This document shows, in pieces, positions 37,261 to 46,853 of a stretch of DNA of 64,000 bases. This stretch comes from Arthrobacter sp. AFG7.2 (GTDB taxonomy: Bacteria; Actinomycetota; Actinomycetes; Actinomycetales; Micrococcaceae). Location: positions 682,001 to 746,000 of the forward strand of contig NZ_PJMB01000001.1 in assembly GCF_002892835.1 (NCBI RefSeq). Direction: 5' to 3'. Positions within the stretch are counted from its first letter, which is position 1, and each line of letters begins with the position of its first letter. Below the pieces are notes generated by a model. It saw only the letters and a program-made list of their open reading frames with translations, was not told the origin of the DNA and did not search any database. The position numbers were made by a program, and so were the translations under genes.

Positions 37261-37698
37261 TCAGTCAAACTCGTGCCGATCCACATCGTTTTGTCCCACT
37301 ACCAGGTCCGCCTCGGACCGAGTGCGAATACCATTTCGAGAGCTGCACATATCGCAACTGCCCACGAACTGGTGAGGGCAACCAGAGTCCTGGCCGTCGG
37401 CATCCGGCAAAGTTACATGCATTGTGTTTCCTAGGGTCCAGACGTAGGCGCCTTTGCCTACGCCACCAATAAAAAGACGCCGATTACGGCGAAAACGGGC
37501 AAACCCTTCGTTTGCTTCCATGGCCAGTTGCGGCCCTTGTTCCAGCGGGCAAAACCTCGTGCTGTCCTCCGACTTTAGACAGCCCCCACCCTTGGCATCC
37601 GGGTAATCCAGTACTTGTCTTTGTGTACTCACGTACTTGTTTGAGCGTCCGCCGCTTCGGCTTGAGATGTATCTCCTAACCTGAACGCCCAAATGCAA
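37261..37698 (-). CDS. Hypothetical protein, doubtful
   Basis: An open frame of 145 residues without a clear ribosome site. The likeliest real part starts at the internal ATG at 37524 (MEANEGFARFRRNRR) and has a His/Cys group (CPHQFVGSCDMC). No family is recognised, and the gene lies in a region of remnants. It may be a relic or a non-coding frame. Confidence 0.25.
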   Translation of the reverse strand: MHLGVQVRRYISSRSGGRSNKYVSTQRQVLDYPDAKGGGCLKSEDSTRFCPLEQGPQLAMEANEGFARFRRNRRLFIGGVGKGAYVWTLGNTMHVTLPDADGQDSGCPHQFVGSCDMCSSRNGIRTRSEADLVVGQNDVDRHEFD

Positions 37699-37854
37699 CG
37701 CTGCCGGCGCTATGCCCGCATGAATCGGGGTGGATCCGCGGCTCCAGACATTGCAAAGCTGACCTGCCCGTCCGTGGAGCAGACCCTATCAGCCAGCGCC
37801 CTACCGCCGATCGTACAAACGGGTCATGCGGCACTCAGACTAATTGCCTCTGCC

Positions 37855-38075
37855 GTGAACGGCCTGGTGTGTGATGGCCAGGTCGGCTTGATGGTCTTGA
37901 TGAACTGTCGCTACACGGCTTCCCGCACCCGGGGATCAGGAACTCGTAGCGGTGGGCAGCGTTGAGATGTGCCCGAGCACATCCGCCGGCTCCTCCGGGT
38001 ACGAGTCTATGAAAAATGGGTGGCGCCCTACTTCACACGACGACCACGAACTGCGCAAGCGGAAACACCACATGA
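37855..38075 (-). pseudogene. Fragment of MBL-fold gene (middle), copy 2
   Basis: The minus strand reads VGRHPFFIDSYPEEPADVLG then HISTLPT, matching QGAHPSFEDSYPEEWADALR then HISGLRH in the intact MBL protein (about residues 175-200). DNA similarity continues into ATGGTCTTGATGAACTG, corresponding to the MANTM region, but in another frame. It is frameshifted, more diverged than the fragment at 29658, and truncated on both sides. Confidence 0.78.
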
Positions 38076-38385
38076 ATATCTTTGAGCATTTGTGAAGCGG
38101 CAGAGGATAATGGCGTGCATAGCTCGCAAAGGGCTCCATGCGTTAGGAGGTGTGCACAGCGGGCCAGCAGGTTCCCAGGCAGGCGGATCAATTGATAACG
38201 CTTTCGCTCATATCGCTGAGGCTTACACCCCAGGACGCGCAGGCGCCAAAACCCACTTACCTGGAGAAGCGCGACAGGCACTCCCCAGTTGTGTATAACG
38301 AAGCACGACCACTCTGAAGACAGTGAGGCACCCAGATTATGCTCTCGTTTCAGGCATACTTCACCATGAATGCGAGTAGTTCCCA
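38076..38385. other. Spacer before polysaccharide locus, no supported gene
   Basis: No family-like protein in any frame. It is the left border of the lower-GC polysaccharide locus and should contain the promoter of the ATP-grasp gene. Confidence 0.4.
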
Positions 38386-39420
38386 GTGACGTTGAGAATA
38401 CTATTGGCATCTGCAGGTCGAAGGAACTACCTCGTAGAGTGGTTTAAAAGAGCGCTGGCCGCCGAAGATGTGCCAGGGCAAATACTGGTGGGCGACTGCA
38501 GCCCCGATGTTCCCGCTCAATACTCCTCAGACGGACTCATTTTGCTACCCCGGGTTAACGACCCGAACTATGGCCAAGAAATTGCGTTACTCTGCCAAGA
38601 ACACGCAATCGACCTGGCACTTAGCCTAAATGACTACGAGAATTCGTTATGGTCTGAACTCGGGCTTGCGCGAATATCCGGCCCCACAAAGTTCATCTGC
38701 CTGCCCCCAGCAGTTCAAACCGTGCTTGAAGATAAGCTTTTGACATATTATGCACTGGCAGCTGCCGGACTAAACGTTCCCTTGACTGTTTCCGCTTTTG
38801 ACATTCTCTACGGCTCTAAAAGCGCATCAGCACTAGGAGAGCGGATAATAATTAAAAACCGTTACGGCAGCGGTTCATTTGGTTTACTGCTTTCAAATAT
38901 CGGTGACCTTTCCCGCGACTTGGAAACATCTTTGGCAAGAGTTCGCGACGTACGGGGAAGAGAAGTCCTCCGCCGCGAGCAGGCAGCACACGCGGTAGTC
39001 CTTCAGCGTTACGTTAGAGGACGCGAGTATGGGGTTGATGTAATCAACGACTTTCATGCTGATTTTGCCGGAGTGTTGGCTAGAAAGAAAATCGTGATGC
39101 GAGATGGAGAGACAGCCTCTGCAACAACAGTTAGCGCGGCGGAATTTGAAGATACAGCCCGCGCTCTGGCGCACTTCGCACAGCATCGCGGACTCATGGA
39201 TACAGATATTATTTGCGATGACGAAGGAAAACAATGGCTCATCGATGTCAACCCGCGATTTGGGGGCGGATATCCTTTTAGCCACTTTGCTGGGGCCGAC
39301 GTGCCACGTGCATATGTTCGCTGGGCCGAAGGAAAATCTGTCGCGACTGAGGACTTGCTATCTTATACTGCAGGCGTTACGTCGCATAAAACATTTTCTA
39401 TTGTAGGAGAGCGCTCTTGA
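38386..39420 (+). CDS. ATP-grasp domain ligase
   Basis: A 344-residue ATP-grasp protein. The N-terminus (RILLASAGRRNYLVEWFKRA) is a Rossmann-like pre-ATP-grasp domain of the carbamoyl-phosphate-synthase-like type. The ATP-binding part includes IIIKNRYGSGSFG, VVLQRYVRGREYGVDV and LIDVNPRFGGGYPFS, which hold the magnesium and ATP ligands. Such enzymes form amide or ester bonds and often occur in polysaccharide loci, perhaps adding amino acids to sugars. The start is GTG at 38386 with a poor ribosome site. The only plus-strand gene at the left of the locus. Confidence 0.87.
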   Translation: MTLRILLASAGRRNYLVEWFKRALAAEDVPGQILVGDCSPDVPAQYSSDGLILLPRVNDPNYGQEIALLCQEHAIDLALSLNDYENSLWSELGLARISGPTKFICLPPAVQTVLEDKLLTYYALAAAGLNVPLTVSAFDILYGSKSASALGERIIIKNRYGSGSFGLLLSNIGDLSRDLETSLARVRDVRGREVLRREQAAHAVVLQRYVRGREYGVDVINDFHADFAGVLARKKIVMRDGETASATTVSAAEFEDTARALAHFAQHRGLMDTDIICDDEGKQWLIDVNPRFGGGYPFSHFAGADVPRAYVRWAEGKSVATEDLLSYTAGVTSHKTFSIVGERS

Positions 39421-39502
39421 TACCCGGTTCGCTTTAATTCTTCGCGGTAGGTTGTACCAGATGACAGTTGCAGGCGAGGGACGCGGATACTTTCCAGCCA
39501 GG

Positions 39503-41458
39503 CTAAAACGGCATTGTTTGAGTGTTCATTGGCGGCTCCAGGCTTGTCCTGGCAAAAGTCCGTTCAGCGCCTTTAAAGGTGTGTGGATCCCAATGATTCA
39601 GGGAGAGTTCATCCGGGAAAAGGGGCGGCGCGACTGTATGGCTAATCTTGGGATGAATCGGTCGTTCATCTGTTTCGCCAGTCCCGACGAGCTCTTCATG
39701 CAGCTTTTCACCATGCCGGAGGCCGGTAATCGAGATACTGATATCTCGACCGGACTTTGCAATCATTCGTTCGGCCACATCTAAGATTCGAACGGGCTCC
39801 CCCATGTCCAGGATAAGTACTTCCCCGGGGGAACCTATCGCTCCTGCTTGGACAACCAGCTGGCAAGCCTCCGGGATGGTCATGAAGTAACGAGTCACGT
39901 CTGGGTGCGTCAAGGTCAATGGACCCCCCGCCTCAATTTGCGCCTTGAACGTCGGCAGCATGGAGCCGCGACTGCCTATGACGTTGCCGAAGCGCACTGA
40001 CAAGTATGCTCTCTTTGTGTCGTTGGCGAACCATGCCGTCAATCTCTCACCCAACCTTTTTGAGTAACCAAGCACACTTGTTGGATTTGCCGCCTTGTCC
40101 GTGGAGATGTTGACGAAAGTTTCAACACCTGCCGCCTTAGCGGCTTGGAGAACATTAAGGGTTCCGAGGACATTTGTCTGCCAGGCTTCGTGAGGGTACT
40201 GCTCCAGCATAGGTAGGTGCTTAAGCGCAGCAGCGTGGAACACTACCTCAGGTCGCCTCTGCAAAAATATGTCGTGAATGGACTTTTCATCACGGATGTC
40301 AGCAAGGACCACTTCGTCTGTATCCAGCAAGCCGTGGCCCGCAATCGAAATTTGCGTTCCCTGCAAACCTGTTTCGTCCCGATCCAGCATGATCACTTCG
40401 GCGGGCGCAAATCGCGTGATGACACGGCAAAGCTCGGACCCTATGGAGCCGCCTGCGCCTGTTACTAAAACTCGCTTGTTTGTGATGAACCCTGCGATTG
40501 AATCTAATTCCGTGTCAACAGCGTGGCGGCCAATCAGGTCGTCAATAGACACTTCCCGCAAGTCGCCGAGGCCAGTACGGCCTTCGAGGATGTCAGCGAG
40601 CGGGGGCAGGACAAGAAGCCGGAGGCCGGCAGCATCCGCACAATCGGAAACCTCCCTCAGCAGTTCGGCATTCGCTCGCGCTATTGCAAAAACAAGTACT
40701 TTAGCCCGAGTGTCATTTGCCACCCGTCGCAGTTGAGCCCGTCCACCAAGAACCGGAACCCTTTCCAAGCGGAACTTCCGAAGCCGAGGATTGTCATCAA
40801 CGATGCCCACGGGGCGGAACGGTGAGTATCTGTCAGTGTTCATCTGCTGGATGACATGTTGCCCCAGGTGCCCCGCGCCATACACGAGAGCGGGAGTGGC
40901 AGATACCCCAGGACGCTGGCGTCGATCGGTGAGCCCTCTATGTATCAGACGCGCACCCCCCATCAGTACAAAAGCAACAAGCAGCCCGATGCACGGCGCG
41001 CTCCGCGGAAAATCGTCAGATGCCGGAGCTAAGAGTCTGACGACCGTGAGGACCACGCCCACGGTCGCTACCACCAGCATGAGGTTTAGGGCATCATGTC
41101 GCGAACCATAGGGGTGGAAAAACCTGTATAGGCCGAACGCCCATCCAAATAGGGCTTGTAGTACGACGGCCAGAAGGATCGCCATGACAAGAAATGACGG
41201 CCTGATTCTCGTTGGGTCGAAATCGAGTCGGAGCAAAGTGCCGATTGGGAGGGCAGTCGCCCAGATCCCTGCGTCAACGACATACTCTTTCCAGCGGAAT
41301 ACCTGCCCTGCCTGCGGCCGGATGTTAGTGTGGTCCATTCGAATTCGCTCGAGGATCCGACCTCGAATGAACTCGATGCTGGGAGCAAATTTCGGCGTTT
41401 GAACGCCGCCGAAGTTTCCGATCATGCCTGGTTCCAAAATAACTTCATTAGATACCAC
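39503..41458 (-). CDS. CapD/FlaA1-type nucleotide-sugar 4,6-dehydratase
   Basis: A 651-residue membrane enzyme of the WbpM/CapD long type. Four hydrophobic segments lie in residues about 60-190, followed by a dinucleotide-binding domain (PALVYGAGHLGQ) and the catalytic domain with VLVTGAGGSIGSEL, LKHLPMLEQYP, NISTDKAANPTSVLGYSKR and VRFGNVIGSRGSM. In this family the classical tyrosine is replaced; here VLGYSK has Leu. It makes a 4-keto-6-deoxy UDP-sugar for the polysaccharide. Start GTG at 41458; ATG at 41338 is also possible. A broken second copy is at 49507-50010. Confidence 0.92.
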   Translation of the reverse strand: MVSNEVILEPGMIGNFGGVQTPKFAPSIEFIRGRILERIRMDHTNIRPQAGQVFRWKEYVVDAGIWATALPIGTLLRLDFDPTRIRPSFLVMAILLAVVLQALFGWAFGLYRFFHPYGSRHDALNLMLVVATVGVVLTVVRLLAPASDDFPRSAPCIGLLVAFVLMGGARLIHRGLTDRRQRPGVSATPALVYGAGHLGQHVIQQMNTDRYSPFRPVGIVDDNPRLRKFRLERVPVLGGRAQLRRVANDTRAKVLVFAIARANAELLREVSDCADAAGLRLLVLPPLADILEGRTGLGDLREVSIDDLIGRHAVDTELDSIAGFITNKRVLVTGAGGSIGSELCRVITRFAPAEVIMLDRDETGLQGTQISIAGHGLLDTDEVVLADIRDEKSIHDIFLQRRPEVVFHAAALKHLPMLEQYPHEAWQTNVLGTLNVLQAAKAAGVETFVNISTDKAANPTSVLGYSKRLGERLTAWFANDTKRAYLSVRFGNVIGSRGSMLPTFKAQIEAGGPLTLTHPDVTRYFMTIPEACQLVVQAGAIGSPGEVLILDMGEPVRILDVAERMIAKSGRDISISITGLRHGEKLHEELVGTGETDERPIHPKISHTVAPPLFPDELSLNHWDPHTFKGAERTFARTSLEPPMNTQTMPF

Positions 41459-41520
41459 TGCCTATTCCAAAACTGGCGTGCATAAATGTGGCGAGTTTCG
41501 CAGGGGCAGAGCCGACCTCA

Positions 41521-41605
41521 CGAAGCTTTATACTGAAACGCTACTTCGCCGCGTACACTCGGAACCACCGTAGAAAGTACTCGACTGCGCCCTTCGCGCT
41601 ACCTG
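41521..41605 (+). repeat. Divergent coding-like repeat, copy B (next to capD)
   Basis: Plus strand reading LKRYFAAYTRNHRRKYST and on, without start codon, matching the ORF start at 46854 (VKRYLAADGRNHRINYS). Similar copies are at 44148 and 50025. The rest of the 41459-41830 spacer contains no gene; this repeat stands 63 bases from the capD start and points away from it. Confidence 0.65.
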
Positions 41606-41830
41606 CTTTGTGCACCAGACAGCAGGCAGGCATAGATCATGGTGAGAACAAGCAACTTAGAAGCCGATCATTGTGAACACCTCGAGTGCGCTCGTATCCT
41701 TTTTACCCGCGTCAAAATAGCTATTGCGATAGCTCCGTTGGCAACACGGCCGCGTGAACGCCTCCCAATTTCAACGAGACCTTACTCCCATATTTTCGAA
41801 AGCCGTCCTCGATAGACCCCGTGAGATGGA

Positions 41831-42877
41831 CTAGATTCCCGTAGTCCTGCGCCACAATTCAGCCCAGCAATCGAAACTATAACTCCTACTAACAACGTCT
41901 CGCGCCCGCATCCCCAACGCTGCCCTGTCCGCTACTGCAGATGTAATTAGATCCCGCAGAGACTGCTCCCATTCCTGGTTGTTGGTAGCGCAATGCCCAC
42001 CCATGGAATCTATGACCGCGCGGTTGGCGCCCACTGGGCTGCCTACAGCGGGCAGCCCTGCCGCACCATATTGAAGGAGCTTATATGCGCATTTACCTTG
42101 AGCGTACAAGGACTTATCCAAGGGCATGATGCCTATGTCAGCCTGGGCTAGAACTGATCCAAAAGTCTGCGCCGACCAGTTTACTCGCTCCACTATTTGA
42201 TCAAGTTGACCAAGTGACCTGCATCCCGCACTCACGATGATCAGCCGTATTCGTGTTTGAGCATTAATGGATAAAAGAGGCTCCGCGATCAGCTGTAAAT
42301 AGTGCTCGGTGGCTGGTGATCCCATCCAAATCAAGGTCGGAATTTCGTTCAACGAATAGTTAGATTTAGGTATGTATTCGCGAGGATTCACACAGCTAGG
42401 TATAATAACAACGTCGTTGCGCAGTTTTGCCGCGTGTTCGGCCAAGTAATCGTTGCCGGCAATGACCGTATCGGCGGACCGCACAGCAGCAGACCAAACC
42501 TTTGCCTTGCTCCACAGCTTCTTAGGCATAGTGGGACGGGCATTGAACATGGCGTCATCGAAGTCGTAGATTCCATGGCCTGCCTTGGCCAACAGGGAAG
42601 ACTCCAATCTTCCGTTGCTGAACGGCGACGCTTCGCGGCTCATGAGTAACGTTGACGTTGATAGTTGCTTGGAGAGGCGTCGCAGATTCGACTCCGCGCT
42701 GATGACACGTGGCAGTCCATGAATAAGTGTTCCCAGGCCGTTTTCGCGCCCCCCTAGGTAGTCGTTTTGTACTGCCGTGAGGTTCAGGAAACGCAACCAC
42801 TCATAGATTCGCACTCGTGCACTACTGCCGGCGGCGCCATACGTAGCGACAGTCACGAGGGACGTTTGCTTTCTCAT
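41831..42877 (-). CDS. Glycosyltransferase, GT4-like
   Basis: A 348-residue glycosyltransferase of GT-B fold. N-terminal strand VTVATYGAAGSSARVRIYEW, middle region YDFDDAMF, the switch VIAGNDYLAEHAAKL, then IPTLIWMGSPATEHYLQLI and AQADIGIMPLDKSLYAQGKC with KLLQYGAAGLPAVGSP, the sugar-nucleotide binding region of group 1 enzymes. It transfers a sugar to the lipid-linked repeat unit. The start overlaps the upstream glycosyltransferase stop by 4 bases (ATGA), so they are coupled. Lower GC than the host. Confidence 0.9.
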   Translation of the reverse strand: MRKQTSLVTVATYGAAGSSARVRIYEWLRFLNLTAVQNDYLGGRENGLGTLIHGLPRVISAESNLRRLSKQLSTSTLLMSREASPFSNGRLESSLLAKAGHGIYDFDDAMFNARPTMPKKLWSKAKVWSAAVRSADTVIAGNDYLAEHAAKLRNDVVIIPSCVNPREYIPKSNYSLNEIPTLIWMGSPATEHYLQLIAEPLLSINAQTRIRLIIVSAGCRSLGQLDQIVERVNWSAQTFGSVLAQADIGIMPLDKSLYAQGKCAYKLLQYGAAGLPAVGSPVGANRAVIDSMGGHCATNNQEWEQSLRDLITSAVADRAALGMRARDVVSRSYSFDCWAELWRRTTGI

Positions 42878-44076
42878 GGCCAGCAGCCATTCGCCTCATA
42901 CGCGCTGCCTGTCCCTGTCCCGTGTATCTCATCGTGCTGCTTGCGCAAATGGCGTTCGTGCAGGTTCCATAGCACCGATCGACTAAAAGAGCTTTCAACG
43001 TATGCGCGGGCTGCTTGGCCAAACTCATGGCGCAACTCAGGCTGGTCGTACAAGCGGCGCAAACGATCGCATAGAGTTTCCGAGTCTCCTTTCGGGAATA
43101 TATACCCGGTTTTCTCATTGAGCACAGAATCGATCGCACCAGTTGCATCTGTAGTGATAGTTGGTATCCCCATCGCAGAGGCCTCCAAAACAACGTTAGG
43201 GAATCCTTCCCTCAGCGTCGGCAGGCAGTGAATGTCCATAACGGAGTAGTAGGGCCTAACATCGCTGACGCTCCCAGCAACATGGACGTTAAGAGAATCA
43301 GGCACCCCACACAACAACTTTTCAAGGGCGGCCCCATCCTCAGCCCCAATTAACATGAGACGCACCCCGGACCGTTCTTGCGACAGTGCGGACGCCGCAC
43401 TTATCAGAGTATCGATCCCCTTGTCCGGATGTATCCTCCCGACAAAACCAATAGTGAAACCACCAGCGTCGCCAATGAATCTGCGCGTTGCGGGGTCCGT
43501 AGGCGGAAGTTGCGCGTCAGGAGAGTAGTGTTCCAAATCAACGCCAAGTCCGCTTCCGGCACCAATCACCGAGATAGGGCGCCCCGCGGATGCCCCGATT
43601 TTCAGCGCCTGTGCAGCTAAGCTCGGACTATTGGCAACTACCTCAGTTGCCAATAAAGACGTTAATCGTTCGAGACCTAGAAAAATTCTCCTTCGGAGAC
43701 CGTGTTCAGTTTCTAATCGGAGGCCCCACAAGTGGTAGCTCCTGATAGGCACCTTAAGCAAAAATCCTGCTATTGATCCGAGTAGACTAGCCTTCGGTGT
43801 CGCAAAGACGAGAACATCGGGTGATATCTCGCCTAACTTCCTCAGCAGCTTGTAGAGACTCCGTAAATCATGCGCGGGAGATGGATTCCGCTTCATTGGA
43901 ACAGCGTGAATTGATGCACCTGCTAAAGCCTCTGATGACTCTAACTCTCCCTGCGAGCTTGCGATGATAGTGACATTCCATCCCTTCGATCGCAGAAACT
44001 CCGCGTAGCCCGGGTAAAAAGAAATCGCCGTTGATTCCGATGTTACGAGCAAAGTTATCTTTCGCTGTTCATTCAC
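42874..44076 (-). CDS. Glycosyltransferase family 4
   Basis: A 400-residue GT4 enzyme. The N-terminal acceptor domain contains ITLLVTSESTAISFYPGYAE and LLGSIAGFLLKVPIRSYHLW. The C-terminal donor domain has TIGFVGRIHPDKGIDTLI, MLIGAEDG and REGFPNVVLEASAMGIPTIT with the E-x7-E signature for sugar-nucleotide binding. Similar to PelF/EpsF-like enzymes acting on undecaprenyl-linked intermediates. Coupled to the next glycosyltransferase. A truncated homologue is at 48593-48814. Confidence 0.92.
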   Translation of the reverse strand: MNEQRKITLLVTSESTAISFYPGYAEFLRSKGWNVTIIASSQGELESSEALAGASIHAVPMKRNPSPAHDLRSLYKLLRKLGEISPDVLVFATPKASLLGSIAGFLLKVPIRSYHLWGLRLETEHGLRRRIFLGLERLTSLLATEVVANSPSLAAQALKIGASAGRPISVIGAGSGLGVDLEHYSPDAQLPPTDPATRRFIGDAGGFTIGFVGRIHPDKGIDTLISAASALSQERSGVRLMLIGAEDGAALEKLLCGVPDSLNVHVAGSVSDVRPYYSVMDIHCLPTLREGFPNVVLEASAMGIPTITTDATGAIDSVLNEKTGYIFPKGDSETLCDRLRRLYDQPELRHEFGQAARAYVESSFSRSVLWNLHERHLRKQHDEIHGTGTGSAYEANGCWP

Positions 44077-44147
44077 GCGGAGCCTTGGTACGAAGGTCGG
44101 CTGAACTGCTCGAGAATCGCCATGGTGATAGCTGGCCCCGAAAGTCG

Positions 44148-44235
44148 ATGTTCATTTTAGAAACGCTAAGTCACCTCATTGAGACTAGCCACCGTAGGAA
44201 GTACCTGTTTTTGGGAGTCGCCCTACCCGTCACGG
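44148..44235 (+). repeat. Divergent coding-like repeat, copy C
   Basis: Plus strand with TTCATTTTAGAAACGCTAAG and later CCACCGTAGGAAGTACCTG, and in one frame ETSHRRKYLFLGVALPV. It is similar to copies at 41521 and 50025. It begins about 70 bases from the start of the minus-strand GT4 gene and runs in the opposite direction. It has no start codon and contains an indel relative to copy B. Confidence 0.65.
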
Positions 44236-44389
44236 CCGTGCTTGGTCACTGTTGAAGTCTGCGGAAAGATATATGTGGCTGGGCCGAAGCATCCCTCCGT
44301 TTGGCCGCAGGTTCATATGCAATCTTCGCATTGCTGCGTTCAACTCCGGCATGGCCCTAGGTGTACTGAGTCAGGACGTTGGTTACATC

Positions 44390-44905
44390 ATGAATGGGTG
44401 AAGACCCTTGGTTGGACGTAAATGGTGGCTGCAGCCCTGGTGAGGAAGCCGGCGCAGGTCGGGCCCGTCAGGTCGGGCAGGACGTCGGCGTACGCGAAGC
44501 GGGTGTAGTCGTCCACGGTGACGTGGACGTAGTCGAAGCCCAGTTTCTGGTGCGAGGTGCGGTGGTTGGCCAGGTTCTGGGAAGGGTCGGCCCGGCAGCC
44601 GCAATCTTCCGGGTGCGCCCGAGTTTCTTGACATCCACGTGGATCATGTCACCAGGAGCGCCGCGCTCGTAACGGAGCGGTTGCTTGGGAGGAGCCGATT
44701 CGCTTCCCAGTGGCCGGGTCCAGGTCCCACAGGGGTGGCCTGCCGGTCCGGAGTAGAATCCGAGAGACCGTCCGGGCGCATCCGGGCAAGACTTTAGTCT
44801 GGAGCTGCGGTCCTGAAGGCCGTTCCAGCCGTGGACCCGGTATCGGCTTCGTCTACCGGTCGGGATGAGGCCTGCCACCCCGGAAGAAGTCGTTGCCGAC
44901 GTCCT
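44390..44905 (-). pseudogene. IS481-family transposase remnant
   Basis: The minus strand carries LQDRSSRLKSCPDAPGR, RYERGAPGDMIHVDVKKLGR and, after a frameshift, GFDYVHVTVDDYTRFAYADV, which are the consecutive HTH and DDE regions of IS481 transposases. At least two frameshifts separate the parts. No inverted repeats could be placed. The 3' end of the transposase is absent. Non-functional. Confidence 0.78.
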
Positions 44906-44977
44906 GACCCAGCGGCCAGCAACACCGTGAACTACAGTGATGTACCTAGGGTTTCCTGCTGCGAGCCTCACTTTCGC

Positions 44978-45589
44978 TCAACACTCATAACTAATCGCGG
45001 CTTTCGCCCACGAGGCACTCTGATAAAGGAATTGATAGGCCCAATCCTTGAGAGCCAAATCGCTCCTGACAGCTACCATATTGAGCTCGTATGAGTAGCA
45101 GCGTTGAATTATGAGCTCGGCTCGGGCGACATGGAATTCGTTTGTCACGACAGTGATGCTGCCCCAATTGAACTCTTCGCTCAATCGCTGGATGGCTCTG
45201 GCTTCGCCTTGAGTAGTCACGGGGTCTGGATCGAAGCAAATGATTCGATAGCTGCGGTTTGCACGGCAAACTTCAGAAAAGTTGTGTCGGTGAACGCCAT
45301 CAGGCATGGAAACAACGAGCAGTGTCCCAAGTCCGTCGGACATCAGCTCTTCAGCCAGCTCCAGACGCCCGGTTCCAACAACGGGCGCTAAGACCACAAT
45401 GGCATCCGCCCGCTGAGGGCGGTCCACCGCTGGAACCACGAAGACGAAGAAACCGGCGGTGACCCACGTAGCCAGCACGACACTGCTCCAAGCCAGTGCA
45501 GTAATCACCGCCCCCTGAACACGTTGACGGCGAGCACCACGGCTACCCACCATAGGTCGGCGACTTTTCGAAGCTGGAGGACGTCTCAC
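44978..45589 (-). CDS. YdcF/DUF218-like membrane protein
   Basis: A 203-residue protein with one N-terminal membrane helix (ITALAWSSVVLATWVTAGFF) and a DUF218 domain: ADAIVVLAPVVGTGRLELAEE, DPVTTQGEARAIQRLSEEF and ITVVTNEFHVARAELIIQRC. The family (SanA/ElyC/YdcF) is connected with envelope integrity and enterobacterial antigen or polysaccharide carrier handling. The usual first motif (GGG) is altered to PVVGTG. Starts with GTG at 45589; ATG at 45553 is an alternative. It lies between the DegT gene and the IS481 remnant. Confidence 0.8.
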   Translation of the reverse strand: MRRPPASKSRRPMVGSRGARRQRVQGAVITALAWSSVVLATWVTAGFFVFVVPAVDRPQRADAIVVLAPVVGTGRLELAEELMSDGLGTLLVVSMPDGVHRHNFSEVCRANRSYRIICFDPDPVTTQGEARAIQRLSEEFNWGSITVVTNEFHVARAELIIQRCYSYELNMVAVRSDLALKDWAYQFLYQSASWAKAAISYEC

Positions 45590-45645
45590 GTGACAAGCTC
45601 AAATCTTGATAGCGGCAGTGGCTGAATATTTTTCCTCGCCGGGCA

Positions 45646-46779
45646 TCAGTTTCGGGATGCCAGGAAAAAGCTAAGATGCTCGATAACGCGTGAAAACTCC
45701 TCTGCGGTCAAAGCCGAACCCGAGGGAAGAGCGAGACCAGTTTTGAATAATCTTTCTGACGTACCGTCAACGAGACGCTCCGCCCCGGCAAAAACGGGCT
45801 GAAGATGCATTGGCTTCCAGAGCGGGCGGGTCTCAATGTTTTCTGCGTCCATGTGGCCGGCCAGAGCCTGAGCAGTGAACCCTGACAGTTCGGAATCCAC
45901 CACTACCGAGGTGAGCCAGCAGTTATCCTCCTGGTCATCAAGAGCACCGAAGATTTCCACACCCTGTACCCCAGCGAAAAAGTCACGATAGGTTTCACGG
46001 TGGCGGCGGCGTTTGGAAAGCATCTCATCCAACCTTAGAAGTTGCGCCCTACCCATGGCAGCTAAGAGATTGCTCATTCGGTAGTTGTAGCCGATGTCAG
46101 TGTGCTCGTAATGAGCCACAGGCCGCCTTGCTTGAGTAGCCAGGTAACGTGCGCGGTTAGCAATTGCACTGGTTCCCGTTAAAAGCATCCCGCCGCCGGA
46201 CGTGGTCATGATCTTATTCCCGTTGAAGGACACGATGGCTGTATCCCCAAACGACCCGGCAGCTTTACCCCCGCGAGTGGCGCCCAGTGACTCCGCAGCA
46301 TCGGCAATGACCACCATTCCAAATCGTGCGGCAATGCGTTCTATTTCGGCGTAATTACACACTTTGCCTAGCAGATCCACCGCAACTATGGCCTTAACGG
46401 GGCGGGATTCAGCCACGAGCCTTTCTGCCGCTTCCTCCAACAAAGCAGTACTGATATTGCCTGACGCATCACTATCGATAAAATATGGTTGCGCTCCTGT
46501 GTAACAGATAGCGTTAGCAGTGGCCGCGAAAGTCATGGTTGCGGTCAATACCACGTCACCAGCTCCAATACCATGACTCAGCAACGCCAAATGAAGTGCC
46601 GCTGTCCCCGATACGAGAGCCACGCCGTAGGACGCACCTACCCGTTCCGCTAACTCGACCTCGAACCCATCGACATCCGGCCCCAACGGCGCCACCCACC
46701 CAGACCGGATTGCATCCAGGACAAACTTCTCCTCCAAACCTCCTACATCAGGTGACGACATGTAGATCCTAGTGCTCAT
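45646..46779 (-). CDS. DegT/DnrJ/EryC1 aminotransferase
   Basis: A 377-residue PLP-dependent sugar aminotransferase. YMSSPDVGGLEEKFVLDAI opens the family; VSGTAALHLAL binds the PLP phosphate; VIADAAESLGA carries the Asp that contacts the PLP ring nitrogen, and the lysine for the Schiff base is in SFNGNKIMTTSGGG. It converts a keto-sugar made by the dehydratase into an amino sugar, so CapD and this enzyme plausibly act in sequence. The ATG at 46779 follows GAGAGG. Next to a divergent coding-like repeat. Confidence 0.93.
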   Translation of the reverse strand: MSTRIYMSSPDVGGLEEKFVLDAIRSGWVAPLGPDVDGFEVELAERVGASYGVALVSGTAALHLALLSHGIGAGDVVLTATMTFAATANAICYTGAQPYFIDSDASGNISTALLEEAAERLVAESRPVKAIVAVDLLGKVCNYAEIERIAARFGMVVIADAAESLGATRGGKAAGSFGDTAIVSFNGNKIMTTSGGGMLLTGTSAIANRARYLATQARRPVAHYEHTDIGYNYRMSNLLAAMGRAQLLRLDEMLSKRRRHRETYRDFFAGVQGVEIFGALDDQEDNCWLTSVVVDSELSGFTAQALAGHMDAENIETRPLWKPMHLQPVFAGAERLVDGTSERLFKTGLALPSGSALTAEEFSRVIEHLSFFLASRN

Positions 46780-46853
46780 CAGCACCTCTCAAGGCTGCAT
46801 ACTTCCAGCGGCCCGTACGTTCAGGTGGGCCCTGACTCGTCAGGCGAAGATTC

